Source: CAYTOF01 sp964439435 (GTDB lineage Bacteria; Bacillota; Clostridia; Oscillospirales; QAMX01). From it: DNA of 29,931 nt. This document shows, piece after piece, positions 7,637 to 16,113 of this stretch (the first letter of the stretch is position 1; each line of letters opens with the position of its first letter). A program made the position numbers and the translations under genes. The notes below the pieces were generated by a model, which was not told where the DNA came from, ran no database searches, and saw nothing but the letters and a program-made list of their open reading frames with translations. The DNA is taken from positions 1 to 29,931 of the forward strand of contig CAYTOF010000025.1 of NCBI GenBank assembly GCA_964439435.1. Direction: 5' to 3'.

Positions 7637-10096
7637 TTGGCGAAAAAGGTAAAAAAGAAAAACACAAAAAACCCGACAAACACCACATCGACCAAAAAAA
7701 CCGAACAGGGCAGAGTGGAGGCCCTGATTGTGGTGCTGATAATACTGGCGGTGCTGATGTTGATTGGGCAGTTTGTTGAAAATGCGACGCTGCTCAGATT
7801 CTTATGCGATGCGGTGGCATATCTCATCGGAGCGGGCTTTTTTATCACACCCTACATCATGCTGATAACAGCTGCATATCTGATAATGAAGCTCCACAAA
7901 AGCAAGAACAAAAAATGGCTTGCCTCTTTGTGGGCACTGCCTTTTTTCACGGGCGCCATCGCCCATATATTCACAACCCCGGGTTATCCGGAGAAAATCC
8001 TTGCCGCCCTCGGTCCCGATGGCACCCAATTCATAAGCGGAGGCCTGATAGCGGGAGGCATCTCGGAGCTTGCCATCAAAGCTTTGTCAAAACCGGGAGC
8101 CGGTGTGTTGTTTTTTGCTCTTTTGGGCCTGAACCTTTTGGCTTTCTTTAAAATCAAACTGTCCAGCGTTTTAACAGCCCTCAGTGCGAAGATGGAAAAG
8201 GCACGGGAGAGCGCCGCAGCTAAGAGGGCATGGGCAAGGGAGGAGAAAGCGGCAGAGAAGGTAGCCGAGGAGATTTCCACGGTGAGCACCGCGACTGAGC
8301 CCGGGCCGCAAAGCAACAGATTCAACATAGATATCCCCCTTAGCGGGAAAAAATCAAATATAGACATTCCGCTGGATGATTACTCAAATCAGCCGGAGGG
8401 TGTCTTTAGTGCCCCCGAAACAGTGTATGAAAAGAAAGAAGAACCTCCCGCAATAGTTCCGACAACGGCGGAGGAGACAAAAATCACACTGCCGAAAAAA
8501 TCCATGACAAAACAAGAGGTGGAAAAGGAGATCTCCCAAGTCTCCACCCAAGCGGGGACGACTCTGCAGGCAGAACAATATATATATCCGCCCACAAGCT
8601 TGTTAAAAAGAGAACCACCCGCAAACCCTGAAAACATAGAGGCGGAAATAAGGGCAAATGCGGAGAAACTCATATCTACACTCAGCAGTTTCGGCGTTGA
8701 GGCCTGGATTATAAATGTCACCCGCGGCCCAGTTGTCACAAGATACGAGATACAGCTGGACAGCGGTATCAAAACCTCACGCATAACATCTCTTTCCGAT
8801 GATATAGCATTGGCCCTCGCCGCCCAGTCCGTCAGGATTGCGCATATTCCCGCAAGGTCGGCAGTTGGTATTGAGGTCCCAAATAAAAACCTCAGCATTG
8901 TGAATCTGCGCGATGTGTTGGAGTCCAAAGAGTTTATTGAAAGCCAGTCAAAGGCCACATTCGCACTGGGCAAAGACATCAGCGGCAAGCCCGTTGTCAG
9001 CGACATAGCCACATTGCCCCATCTGTTGGTAGGCGGAACGACAAACTCAGGCAAATCGGTCTGCATAAACTCCCTGCTCATCAGCTTGCTCTACAAATCC
9101 AGCCCCGAGGATTTGAGGCTCATATTGATTGACCCCAAGATGGTGGAGTTCATCTCATACAACGGCATCCCCCACCTGCTCATTCCTGTGGTGACGGACA
9201 CAAAAAAATCTGTCGGCGCATTGGCATGGGCTGTGATGGAGATGATGCAGCGCTATAAAACCTTCAATGAAGTCGGTGTCCGCAACTTCACCGACTACAA
9301 TGAAAAAGTTAAAAACGAACAAGAAGCTGCAAAAACACCGGCAATTGACGATGATGAGCCAAGGCTTGAAAAAATGCCGCGCATCATAATCGTGATCGAC
9401 GAGCTGGCCGATCTTATGCTCGCCTCGCCTGCGGAGGTTGAGGAGTCCATATGCCGCATAGCCCAGATGGCGCGGGCGGCGGGGATGCACCTGATTGTTG
9501 CGACACAGCGCCCTTCCGCAGATATTATCAAAGGGCTCATGAAAGCCAACATCCCATCCCGCATTGCCTTTTCCGTGGCGAGCTCCCTTGAATCCCGCAT
9601 TATTTTAGACCAACAGGGTGCCGAAAAACTGCTTGGGCGAGGGGATATGTTGTACAATCCGATCGGCAACACAAAGCCCATGCGAGTGCAAGGCTGCTTT
9701 GTTTCAAGCCAAGAAATCGAAGCTGTCGTTGAGTTTATAAAGGGTAACAGCCTGGCCCAATACAACGAAGAGGTCATCACACAGATTGACAAAAACGCCC
9801 AAAATGCAGGCAAGGGAAAATCGCGAGCGGGTATTTCGGGAGACGATGAAAATGCCGCTGCGGATGATTTCGACGAGCTCTTTGACGACGCCGTGGAGAT
9901 CATCTTTGACATGAAACAGGCATCTACCTCCATGCTCCAGCGCAGACTCAAACTTGGATTCACAAGAGCCGGGCGCATCATGGATCAGATGGAGCAGAGC
10001 GGTATTGTCGGACCGCCTGAAGGGTCAAAACCCAGACAGATTTTGATTTCGAGAGAAGAATGGGCTGAGATAAAATACGAAAGAGAATCACTTTGA
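7637..10096 (+). CDS. ftsK: DNA translocase FtsK/SpoIIIE family
   Basis: An 819-residue membrane-anchored DNA pump for chromosome segregation at the septum or into the forespore. A Lys-rich N-terminus (AKKVKKKNTK) precedes about four transmembrane segments (roughly residues 35-190), then a charged, low-complexity linker (about 195-330), and the motor. Motor motifs are Walker A GGTTNSGKS at residue 466, Walker B IIIVIDELADLM, and the family-typical TQRPSADIIKGLMKANIPSR and DQQGAEKLLGRGDML. The C-terminal winged-helix gamma domain (IIFDMKQASTSMLQRRLKLG...GPPEG) that reads KOPS/SRS sequences is intact. TTG 7637 with AAGGGAAAGAG upstream is preferred over ATG 7592, which lacks a ribosome binding site. 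FtsK and SpoIIIE cannot be separated from sequence alone. Confidence 0.95.
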   Translation: MAKKVKKKNTKNPTNTTSTKKTEQGRVEALIVVLIILAVLMLIGQFVENATLLRFLCDAVAYLIGAGFFITPYIMLITAAYLIMKLHKSKNKKWLASLWALPFFTGAIAHIFTTPGYPEKILAALGPDGTQFISGGLIAGGISELAIKALSKPGAGVLFFALLGLNLLAFFKIKLSSVLTALSAKMEKARESAAAKRAWAREEKAAEKVAEEISTVSTATEPGPQSNRFNIDIPLSGKKSNIDIPLDDYSNQPEGVFSAPETVYEKKEEPPAIVPTTAEETKITLPKKSMTKQEVEKEISQVSTQAGTTLQAEQYIYPPTSLLKREPPANPENIEAEIRANAEKLISTLSSFGVEAWIINVTRGPVVTRYEIQLDSGIKTSRITSLSDDIALALAAQSVRIAHIPARSAVGIEVPNKNLSIVNLRDVLESKEFIESQSKATFALGKDISGKPVVSDIATLPHLLVGGTTNSGKSVCINSLLISLLYKSSPEDLRLILIDPKMVEFISYNGIPHLLIPVVTDTKKSVGALAWAVMEMMQRYKTFNEVGVRNFTDYNEKVKNEQEAAKTPAIDDDEPRLEKMPRIIIVIDELADLMLASPAEVEESICRIAQMARAAGMHLIVATQRPSADIIKGLMKANIPSRIAFSVASSLESRIILDQQGAEKLLGRGDMLYNPIGNTKPMRVQGCFVSSQEIEAVVEFIKGNSLAQYNEEVITQIDKNAQNAGKGKSRAGISGDDENAAADDFDELFDDAVEIIFDMKQASTSMLQRRLKLGFTRAGRIMDQMEQSGIVGPPEGSKPRQILISREEWAEIKYERESL

Positions 10097-10124
10097 TAAA
10101 ACACATATAAACTGAGAGGTAAAA

Positions 10125-11171
10125 ATGTCATTTGAAAACACTTTGATGTACAAAGAAATCATGAGCGAAGCGGCGGGATTAAAGGCAGCAGAGGAAAAAA
10201 ACACCGCTGCGCTGCAAGTGATTTCTTCGGCTATGAAAGAGAAAAAACCCGTTGGAATAGTTATCGCCGCCCGCGGTACCTCGGACCACGCCGCGCTGTT
10301 TGCAAAGTATATCTTTGAGACTTATTGCGGAATTGGCGTTTCTTTTGCCGCACCGTCGGTTTTGACTGTATATGGCGGAGCGCCGTCTCTTGAAAACTAT
10401 CTTGTCATCGGCATATCCCAGTCGGGCAAAGCGGCAGATGCCATGGAAGTGTTAAAGCATGGGCGCTCCTGCGGCGCTGCGACACTGGCCATCACCAACG
10501 ACGCAAGCTCCCCGATGGCGAAGCTATGCGATTTTCATCTTGACTGCGCCCAGGGCGAGGAAAAGAGTGTTGCCGCCACAAAAACCTTTACGGCTCAGCT
10601 CTATCTGGTGCTGTTGCTTGCTGCGGCCATATCAGAAAACGAAAAGCTGAAAAAAGCCGCAAAAGCTGCACCCACCCAAATAAAGAGCGTGTACAAGTCA
10701 GCAGATCTCATAGAACACGCCGCTATGCGTTACCGTTTTGCGCAAGAGGCTTTTATGCTCGGACGGGGTCTTGCCTATCCCCTTGCCCTTGAATTTGGGC
10801 TGAAAACCATGGAAACATCCTATGTCAGAAGCAGAGGCTATGCCACCTCCGATTTTTATCACGGCCCTATCGCCCAGATTCCCGCGGATATGCCTGTGTT
10901 TCTCTTCTCTATATGCGATGAGTTGAAAGAAGATACAGAAAAGATGATGGCAAGGCTTGTTGAATTCGGAGCGGATATGTTTTTGTTCACAGACAATATG
11001 TCCCTCCTGGCAAAGGCAGATGCAGGCATTTTGCTGCCCGAAGGCGGGGAGATAGAAAATGCTTTTGCCGCGTGTACCGCTCTGCAGTTGTTTGCGTGTG
11101 CCCTGTCGGTGGCTAAGAGATTGGATCCGGACAAGCCCAGAGGCCTGAATAAAGTCACCATCACAAAATGA
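10125..11171 (+). CDS. SIS-domain sugar-phosphate isomerase/deaminase, GlmS-like without glutaminase domain
   Basis: A 348-residue protein with two SIS domains that resembles the isomerase half of GlmS and the NagB-II/AgaS/FrlB deaminases. Motifs: ARGTSDHAALFAKY and GISQSGKAADA in SIS1 (phosphosugar-binding serines), EEKSVAATKTFTAQL, then GRGLAYPLALEFGLKTMET and YHGPIAQIP in SIS2, and a family-typical tail DPDKPRGLNKVTITK. The N-terminal Cys-initiated glutamine amidotransferase domain of true GlmS is absent, so glutamine-dependent GlcN-6-P synthesis is unlikely. Deamination or deglycation of an amino-sugar phosphate is the more likely reaction; the substrate is unknown. It starts 28 nt after ftsK with GAGAGGT upstream, so co-transcription is plausible. 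Being next to ftsK says little about its substrate. Confidence 0.82.
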   Translation: MSFENTLMYKEIMSEAAGLKAAEEKNTAALQVISSAMKEKKPVGIVIAARGTSDHAALFAKYIFETYCGIGVSFAAPSVLTVYGGAPSLENYLVIGISQSGKAADAMEVLKHGRSCGAATLAITNDASSPMAKLCDFHLDCAQGEEKSVAATKTFTAQLYLVLLLAAAISENEKLKKAAKAAPTQIKSVYKSADLIEHAAMRYRFAQEAFMLGRGLAYPLALEFGLKTMETSYVRSRGYATSDFYHGPIAQIPADMPVFLFSICDELKEDTEKMMARLVEFGADMFLFTDNMSLLAKADAGILLPEGGEIENAFAACTALQLFACALSVAKRLDPDKPRGLNKVTITK

Positions 11172-11214
11172 ACCGCTTTAACTTTAAAAAAATCAGCTTG
11201 AAAGGTGGAGTAGG

Positions 11215-11490
11215 ATGGAAAGCATATGGATTTCTGTCTTGATTGTGTGCGTGCTTTATGAATTCATGTCACTCAATCTGTATACGATTTTCGGTGCTGT
11301 CGGCGCTCTTGCGGCTTGGATTATGACATTGCTTGCGCTGCCGATTTGGATAGTGGTGCCGTCTTTTGTGGTATTGACAGCAGCCTTGATATTGCTTGCG
11401 CGTCCTGCCCTGGCAAAGTGGCTGCTTCCACCCAAGATCACTTACAGACAGGATTCATATGAGACCACCGGTCATGTTAAAGATGAGTGA
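11215..11490 (+). CDS. Short NfeD-like membrane protein lacking the OB-fold domain
   Basis: A 91-residue protein with three hydrophobic segments (about 5-22, 24-43 and 45-64) in the pattern of the NfeD transmembrane region: hydrophobic helix, F/Y-G-A-x-G-A-L-A-A, helix, then a membrane-exiting ARPALAKWLLPP like the NfeD RPLLRKxL segment. The C-terminal beta-barrel (OB-fold) that normally follows is missing: only about 20 polar residues (ITYRQDSYETTGHVKDE) remain before TGA. The sequence after the stop does not resume NfeD coding in any frame I read, so it looks like a compact variant or an old truncation rather than a recent frameshift. ATG 11215 has AAAGGTGGAG upstream. No partner stomatin/flotillin gene is adjacent. 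Confidence 0.6.
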   Translation: MESIWISVLIVCVLYEFMSLNLYTIFGAVGALAAWIMTLLALPIWIVVPSFVVLTAALILLARPALAKWLLPPKITYRQDSYETTGHVKDE

Positions 11491-11527
11491 TTGATCGTAT
11501 CAATATAGTGCAAAAGAGGAACAGTGG

Positions 11528-12406
11528 ATGCTGAAAAGTATGACAGGCTATGGGAGAGCGCAGTTGCTTGAAGGCGGCAGAACAATAACCGTTGAAATGC
11601 GCTCCGTCAACAACAGATATCTAGACTGCAATGTGCGCTGTCCCAGGATGTACAACTACCTTGAGGAGCTCATAAAAGCGGAGATAAAAGCCGCCGGTGT
11701 GGCGCGAGGTAAAGTAGACATATATGTGTCCATAGAGTATTCCGGCGGCGACACGGAAATAAACCTGAATAGAGACCTTGTACGCTCCTACCTGAGGGCC
11801 TTTGCTGAGTTGCGAGATAATTACGGTCTGCAAGGTGAGGCAAGCGTTGTGGACATGGCACGGATGCCGGATGTTTTCACTGTCGAAAAGATAGAAGAGG
11901 ACAGGGATAAATTGTCCCTAGATGTGATTTCGACACTGAAAGAGGCCATGGAGGCATTTGAAACAATGAGACGCCAGGAGGGGACCTCTCTCTGTGAGGA
12001 CATCTCCTCACATCTGGAACTGTTAAAGGTCCATCTTGCCGTTATCAGCGAGCGCTCACCTCAGATTATAAGGGAATACAGGGAAAAACTGTATGCCAAA
12101 ATAAGCGAAGTATTGGAAGATACAAGCATAGACGAAAGCCGAATATTGTTGGAAGCGGCAATCTTTTCCGACAGAACAGCGATAGACGAGGAGATTGTGC
12201 GACTGGAAAGCCACTTCAAGCAAATGCGGGAGATACTCAGCCAAGAGGCTGTATCGGGCCGCAAGCTTGACTTTCTCATACAGGAGATAAATCGAGAGAT
12301 CAACACAATAGGCTCGAAAACAAGCGACATAGAGATGACGAAACTTGTGCTTGAGATGAAATCAGAGCTGGAAAAAATAAGAGAACAAGTACAAAATATT
12401 GAATAA
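11528..12406 (+). CDS. yicC: YicC/YloC family endoribonuclease
   Basis: A 292-residue protein of the YicC family, whose members act as endoribonucleases in RNA decay (YicC in E. coli, YloC in Bacillus). It opens with the diagnostic MLKSMTGYGRAQ and has the N-terminal EMRSVNNRYLD motif. The C-terminal DUF1732 signature FLIQEINREINTIGSK continues with EMTKLVLEMKSELEKIREQVQN. Length is typical (about 290). ATG 11528 follows AAGAGGA. It starts the conserved yicC-remA-gmk-rpoZ run and is 16 nt from remA. The family is certain; RNA targets in this organism are unknown. Confidence 0.95.
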   Translation: MLKSMTGYGRAQLLEGGRTITVEMRSVNNRYLDCNVRCPRMYNYLEELIKAEIKAAGVARGKVDIYVSIEYSGGDTEINLNRDLVRSYLRAFAELRDNYGLQGEASVVDMARMPDVFTVEKIEEDRDKLSLDVISTLKEAMEAFETMRRQEGTSLCEDISSHLELLKVHLAVISERSPQIIREYREKLYAKISEVLEDTSIDESRILLEAAIFSDRTAIDEEIVRLESHFKQMREILSQEAVSGRKLDFLIQEINREINTIGSKTSDIEMTKLVLEMKSELEKIREQVQNIE

Positions 12407-12422
12407 TTGCCGAGGGAGTACA

Positions 12423-12698
12423 ATGAACACATTAAAACTTTTGAACATCGGATTTGGAAATATGGTATCGGCAGGCAGGATTATAGCGATTATCAGCCCG
12501 GAATCAGCGCCCATAAAACGCATTATTTCCGAAGCGAAAAACAGCGGCAGACTCATAGACGCCACATATGGCAGACGCACCAGAGCTGTTATCGTGGTGG
12601 ACAGCGACCATGTCATACTCTCCGCGATTTTGCCGGAGACGATTGCCAACCGCCTTGAAAACAAGGAATCCGAACAGGACGATGTATCCGAGTCTTAA
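12423..12698 (+). CDS. remA: RemA-like regulatory protein (DUF370)
   Basis: A 91-residue DNA-binding protein of the RemA family, which in Bacillus subtilis activates biofilm matrix and osmoprotection genes as an oligomeric ring. The diagnostic core is present: LLNIGFGNMVSAGRIIAI at the N-terminus, then SAPIKRI, LIDATYGRRTRAVIV and DSDHVILSAI. ATG 12423 has GAGGGAG 6-10 nt upstream and starts the protein exactly at the conserved N-terminus; an in-frame ATG at 12399 would add eight poorly conserved residues. It is located between yicC and gmk as in many Bacillota. Outside Bacillus its role is not well established. Confidence 0.93.
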   Translation: MNTLKLLNIGFGNMVSAGRIIAIISPESAPIKRIISEAKNSGRLIDATYGRRTRAVIVVDSDHVILSAILPETIANRLENKESEQDDVSES

Positions 12699-12736
12699 AT
12701 CAAATCAATTCTCAACTACCATGATATTGTCTTTAC

Positions 12737-12753
12737 TTGGACAAAGTGTCCAA
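12737..12753. promoter_or_regulatory. Perfect palindrome upstream of gmk
   Basis: TTGGACA-AAG-TGTCCAA is a 7-bp perfect inverted repeat with a 3-nt centre, in the 84-nt gap between remA and gmk and 30 nt before the gmk start. It overlaps a possible weak promoter (TTTACT 12732-12737, 16 bp, TACGAT 12754-12759). It looks like a dimeric-regulator operator; the regulator is unknown. Confidence 0.4.
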
Positions 12754-12782
12754 TACGATATGTTTTAAATCCGAGGGAAACT

Positions 12783-13385
12783 ATGGATGGAAATGGACTG
12801 CTGCTCGTAATATCGGGACCATCGGGTGTCGGTAAAGGGACAATTATAAATGAGCTGAAAGAAAACTGCAAAAATCACCTACATAAGGAATTTTTCGTGT
12901 CTATATCAGCAACGACACGCGCTCCGAGAAAGAACGAAGTCGACGGTATACACTATCACTTTGTCACGATGGATGTTTTTAAAAACATGATCGATGACGG
13001 TTTGTTTTTAGAATATGCCACCTATGCCGGGAATTTGTACGGAACGCCGTATGCGGAGATTTTACAACATTTGGAAACCGGCAAAATCGTTGTATTGGAC
13101 ATAGATATACAAGGGGCATTGCAGATAAAAAACCTGATGCAAGAAGCCCTGACGATATTTGTCATGCCACCCACAGAGGCTGAATTGATAAGGCGACTGA
13201 AAGGGAGAGGCACAGAGACCCATGCGAATATGAGAGACCGTTTGAGAATAGGCAGAGACGAATGCAGGCGGGCCGATGAATTTGATTATCTGGTTTTCAA
13301 CGACAGCCTTGAAAATGCCGTAAAAGAGATTTGCGATATAATAAAAAACAGACTTTTGTCCGTAGAAACAGAGGGAGAGAACTAA
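12783..13385 (+). CDS. gmk: Guanylate kinase
   Basis: A 200-residue P-loop kinase converting GMP plus ATP to GDP. P-loop SGPSGVGKGT spans residues 11-20. The GMP-binding region contains SATTRAPRKNEVDGIHYHF (SxTTRxPRxxExxGxxYxF) and ILDIDIQGA-type residues (VVLDIDIQGALQIK); the lid contains RLKGRGTE. Length is standard. ATG 12783 has CGAGGGA upstream. The stop overlaps the rpoZ start (TAATG), implying translational coupling. A palindrome upstream (12737-12753) may mark regulation of gmk-rpoZ. Confidence 0.97.
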   Translation: MDGNGLLLVISGPSGVGKGTIINELKENCKNHLHKEFFVSISATTRAPRKNEVDGIHYHFVTMDVFKNMIDDGLFLEYATYAGNLYGTPYAEILQHLETGKIVVLDIDIQGALQIKNLMQEALTIFVMPPTEAELIRRLKGRGTETHANMRDRLRIGRDECRRADEFDYLVFNDSLENAVKEICDIIKNRLLSVETEGEN

Positions 13386-13603
13386 TGCTTTATCCAAAAC
13401 TTGATGACCTGGTGAAGATAATCGGAAACAGATATCTTCTCGTGAATGTGATAGCCAAAGAGGCAAGGGAGATTGCCGACAACGCAGCGGACGAGGGCAT
13501 AAAGCTGGAAGACAAGCCGGTGAGATTGGCCGTGCAAAAAATTCTGGATGAACAAAAGAGCAGATACAACTATAAAGACTATCACAGCGAAGAGGATGAT
13601 TGA
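13385..13603 (+). CDS. rpoZ: DNA-directed RNA polymerase omega subunit
   Basis: A 72-residue small RNA polymerase subunit that helps assemble and stabilise the beta-prime subunit. The translation MLYPKLDDLVKIIGNRYLLV continues with the conserved VIAKEAREI and a KPVRLAVQKIL segment, matching the Rpb6/omega fold (NRYxLVxxxAKRAR, KPVxxALxEI) with E in place of the usual second R. Start ATG 13385 overlaps the gmk stop by one base; GAGGGAGA lies just upstream. The gene order gmk-rpoZ is conserved in bacteria. In many Clostridia coaBC follows; here priA follows directly. Confidence 0.92.
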   Translation: MLYPKLDDLVKIIGNRYLLVNVIAKEAREIADNAADEGIKLEDKPVRLAVQKILDEQKSRYNYKDYHSEEDD

Positions 13604-13631
13604 GCAAGCCGGGTCCCAAAGGGGGTAGAAC

Positions 13632-16061
13632 ATGGGAACAAAATTTGTCCGCGTAGCCGTCAGAGCAGAAAGCTATCAGTATGACAAACCCTACACCTAT
13701 ATTTTACCTGAAAACCTGGCAGAGAGTGTTGTTCCGGGTGTGCGTGTGATTGTGCCTTTTGGCCGCGGAAACAGACAAGTGCAAGCCCTTGTCCTTGAAA
13801 CAATGGATAAAGTTGACGAGGAGCGAAAACTGAAGTCCGTGCGCTATGCCCTGGACGAAAAACCTCTCATTTCGCAAACCGACTTGAAACTTGTTTTGTG
13901 GATTCGCGACAAATATTTTTGCACATGCTTTGATGCCCTGCGGCTCTTTATCCCCGCGGGGTTGGACTACAAGAAAGACACCGTGTATTGCACAAATGCG
14001 GAGTGTGAAGAAAGTGTATCCTCTGAAGGTGCAGCCGCCCGCATATATGCATTTATATCAGAACAGGGAAAAGAAGTGAGCCTTGACACCATTAAAAAAG
14101 CTTTCCCGGACGTTGAAACCCAAACCCTGTTGGCCGCCCTGATACGAAAAAAACTGATAACAGAAAAAAATAAGCACATACGAGAAATGGGAGACAAAAC
14201 AGCGAAGTTTGCCTCCATATGCGGAGACTACAGCGGTGCTCGGCTTGGAAAACGGCAGGCGGAAGCGCTGGAATACCTGGAAATGGCTCAAGGAGAGGCT
14301 TCCGTCAAAGACATTTCTTATTATACAGGTGCATCCATGCAAACACTGCGTTCCTTGGAAAGAGCAGGTGTTTTGCATATTTATGACAAACACGTCTTGC
14401 GCCTTGTGTTTCGCAGGGAAGAAGAACCCGTTTTAAAAAAAGACCCGGAGCTGAACCCGGAACAGAGGGCAGCATTTGAAAGTTTATATTCAAAGACCCT
14501 GGATGAAAAACCAAGCGCTGCCCTTTTATACGGTGTGACAGGCAGCGGGAAGACCTTTGTCTACATAAAGCTGATACGAGAAGTTTTGAAACAGGGCAAA
14601 ACAGTTATAGTGCTTGTTCCGGAAATCGCACTGACACCTCAACTGCTGGAACGCTTTTATGCCTATTTTGGCAATCGAGTGGCGCTTATGCATTCGGGTC
14701 TTGGTCTGGGAGAGCGAAGTGACGAATGGAAGCGCGTCAAATACGGGCAGGCAGATGTCGTGATCGGAACGAGGTCCGCAATATTTGCTCCGACAGAAAA
14801 CTTGGGCTTGATTATCATAGACGAAGAACAGGAATACACATACAAATCAGAGCGCAGCCCCCGCTACCATGCGCGAGATATAGCAAAATATCGGGCGGTG
14901 CAACACAATGCCCTTTTGTTGCTTGGCAGCGCCACCCCCTCTCTTGAAAGCATGCATGCGGCGAGAGGCGGGAGATACTCTCTTTACACACTGCAAGAGA
15001 GATACGGCGGGATAGCCCTGCCTGAGGTGAGCTTTGCAGATATGCAACAGGAGCTGCGCTCGGGCAATGCCGGACAGATAAGCACCCACCTTGCGCAATT
15101 GCTCAAGGAGACAATAGACAAGGGAAAACAGAGCATATTGTTTTTAAACAGACGAGGAGACAGCAGATATGTTCTGTGCCACAGCTGCGGGTGCGTGCCA
15201 AAATGCCCCAACTGCTCCGTTTCCATGACATTTCACTCCGCAAACAACCGCTTGATGTGCCATTATTGTGGGCATTCGGAACACATGTTGAAGCAGTGTC
15301 CGGAGTGCGCAAGTGTTCACCTGGGTAGACAAGGAGCCGGGACCCAAAGAGTTGCGCAGGAGCTGAGTGAGCTGTTCCCCGAGATTGAAATTATAAGAAT
15401 GGACGCCGATACAACGGGCGGAAAACAATCCCACGAGGAGCTGCTGGCTAGATTTAGAGACGAAAACATCCCGATACTCCTGGGCACCCAGATGATAACC
15501 AAGGGGTTGGATTTTGACAATGTGATTTTGGTGGGCGTGCTGGACGCGGATCAGCTGATCAACATTCCGGATTTTCGTGCAAATGAGAGAGCTTTTTCCC
15601 TGATCACCCAGGTTGTCGGACGAGCAGGGCGCAGCGATAAAACAGGCAAGGCCGTCATACAAACATTTTGCCCGGACAATCCTGTCTTGAATTGTGCAGC
15701 AGCACAGGACTATGACAGCTTTTATAGCGGAGAAATCGACTTCAGACAGGCCTTTGACTATCCCCCCTTTCGTGATTTGCTTGTCTTTGAGCTGTCGGGG
15801 TTGGAGCCAAGCCGTGTTTATAGTGCGGCTGTCCATCTGCGACAGCAGATTATGCAGGTGGCAAGCGCAAGTGACATTGTCTATGAACCGGCACCCGCTG
15901 CGGTGTTCAAGGTGAACAACAGGCACAGATACAGAATTGCCATGAAAACAGAGGAGACAAAAGCCCTGAGAGGTAAAATCTCCATCCTTATCAAAAGATT
16001 TATGGCAAACAAAACCCATAACGGGATAACACTTGGCGCTGTGTTCAATCCGCTGGAATAA
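13632..16061 (+). CDS. priA: Primosomal replication restart helicase PriA (N')
   Basis: An 809-residue superfamily 2 helicase that reloads the replisome at stalled forks. It has the N-terminal 3'-DNA-binding domain (YTYILPENL...GVRVIVPFGRGNR), then the helicase core with Walker A GVTGSGKT at residue 301, the Walker B box DEEQE at 397 (most family members have DEEH), the SATPSLES motif III, and a zinc-binding insert with eight cysteines starting CHSCGC at about residue 516 (CPNC, CHYC, CPEC). The late motifs are GTQMITKGLDFDNV and QVVGRAGRSDK. ATG 13632 has GGGGG upstream. It starts 28 nt after rpoZ; the pantothenate gene coaBC often found between them is absent. Confidence 0.96.
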   Translation: MGTKFVRVAVRAESYQYDKPYTYILPENLAESVVPGVRVIVPFGRGNRQVQALVLETMDKVDEERKLKSVRYALDEKPLISQTDLKLVLWIRDKYFCTCFDALRLFIPAGLDYKKDTVYCTNAECEESVSSEGAAARIYAFISEQGKEVSLDTIKKAFPDVETQTLLAALIRKKLITEKNKHIREMGDKTAKFASICGDYSGARLGKRQAEALEYLEMAQGEASVKDISYYTGASMQTLRSLERAGVLHIYDKHVLRLVFRREEEPVLKKDPELNPEQRAAFESLYSKTLDEKPSAALLYGVTGSGKTFVYIKLIREVLKQGKTVIVLVPEIALTPQLLERFYAYFGNRVALMHSGLGLGERSDEWKRVKYGQADVVIGTRSAIFAPTENLGLIIIDEEQEYTYKSERSPRYHARDIAKYRAVQHNALLLLGSATPSLESMHAARGGRYSLYTLQERYGGIALPEVSFADMQQELRSGNAGQISTHLAQLLKETIDKGKQSILFLNRRGDSRYVLCHSCGCVPKCPNCSVSMTFHSANNRLMCHYCGHSEHMLKQCPECASVHLGRQGAGTQRVAQELSELFPEIEIIRMDADTTGGKQSHEELLARFRDENIPILLGTQMITKGLDFDNVILVGVLDADQLINIPDFRANERAFSLITQVVGRAGRSDKTGKAVIQTFCPDNPVLNCAAAQDYDSFYSGEIDFRQAFDYPPFRDLLVFELSGLEPSRVYSAAVHLRQQIMQVASASDIVYEPAPAAVFKVNNRHRYRIAMKTEETKALRGKISILIKRFMANKTHNGITLGAVFNPLE

Positions 16062-16113
16062 AACAGACTATATAGCGCAAAAATTCGCATTATACCAAGC
16101 GAGGTGAAAAATC

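Noticed and set aside
8389..9981. Minus-strand frames of about 230 codons inside ftsK
   Set aside because: Low-complexity Ser-rich antisense translations of a clear FtsK gene; no start signals.
15144..16019. A 291-codon minus-strand frame opposite priA
   Set aside because: PriA is intact with all its motifs on the plus strand; the antisense frame shows no recognisable domain and no ribosome binding site.
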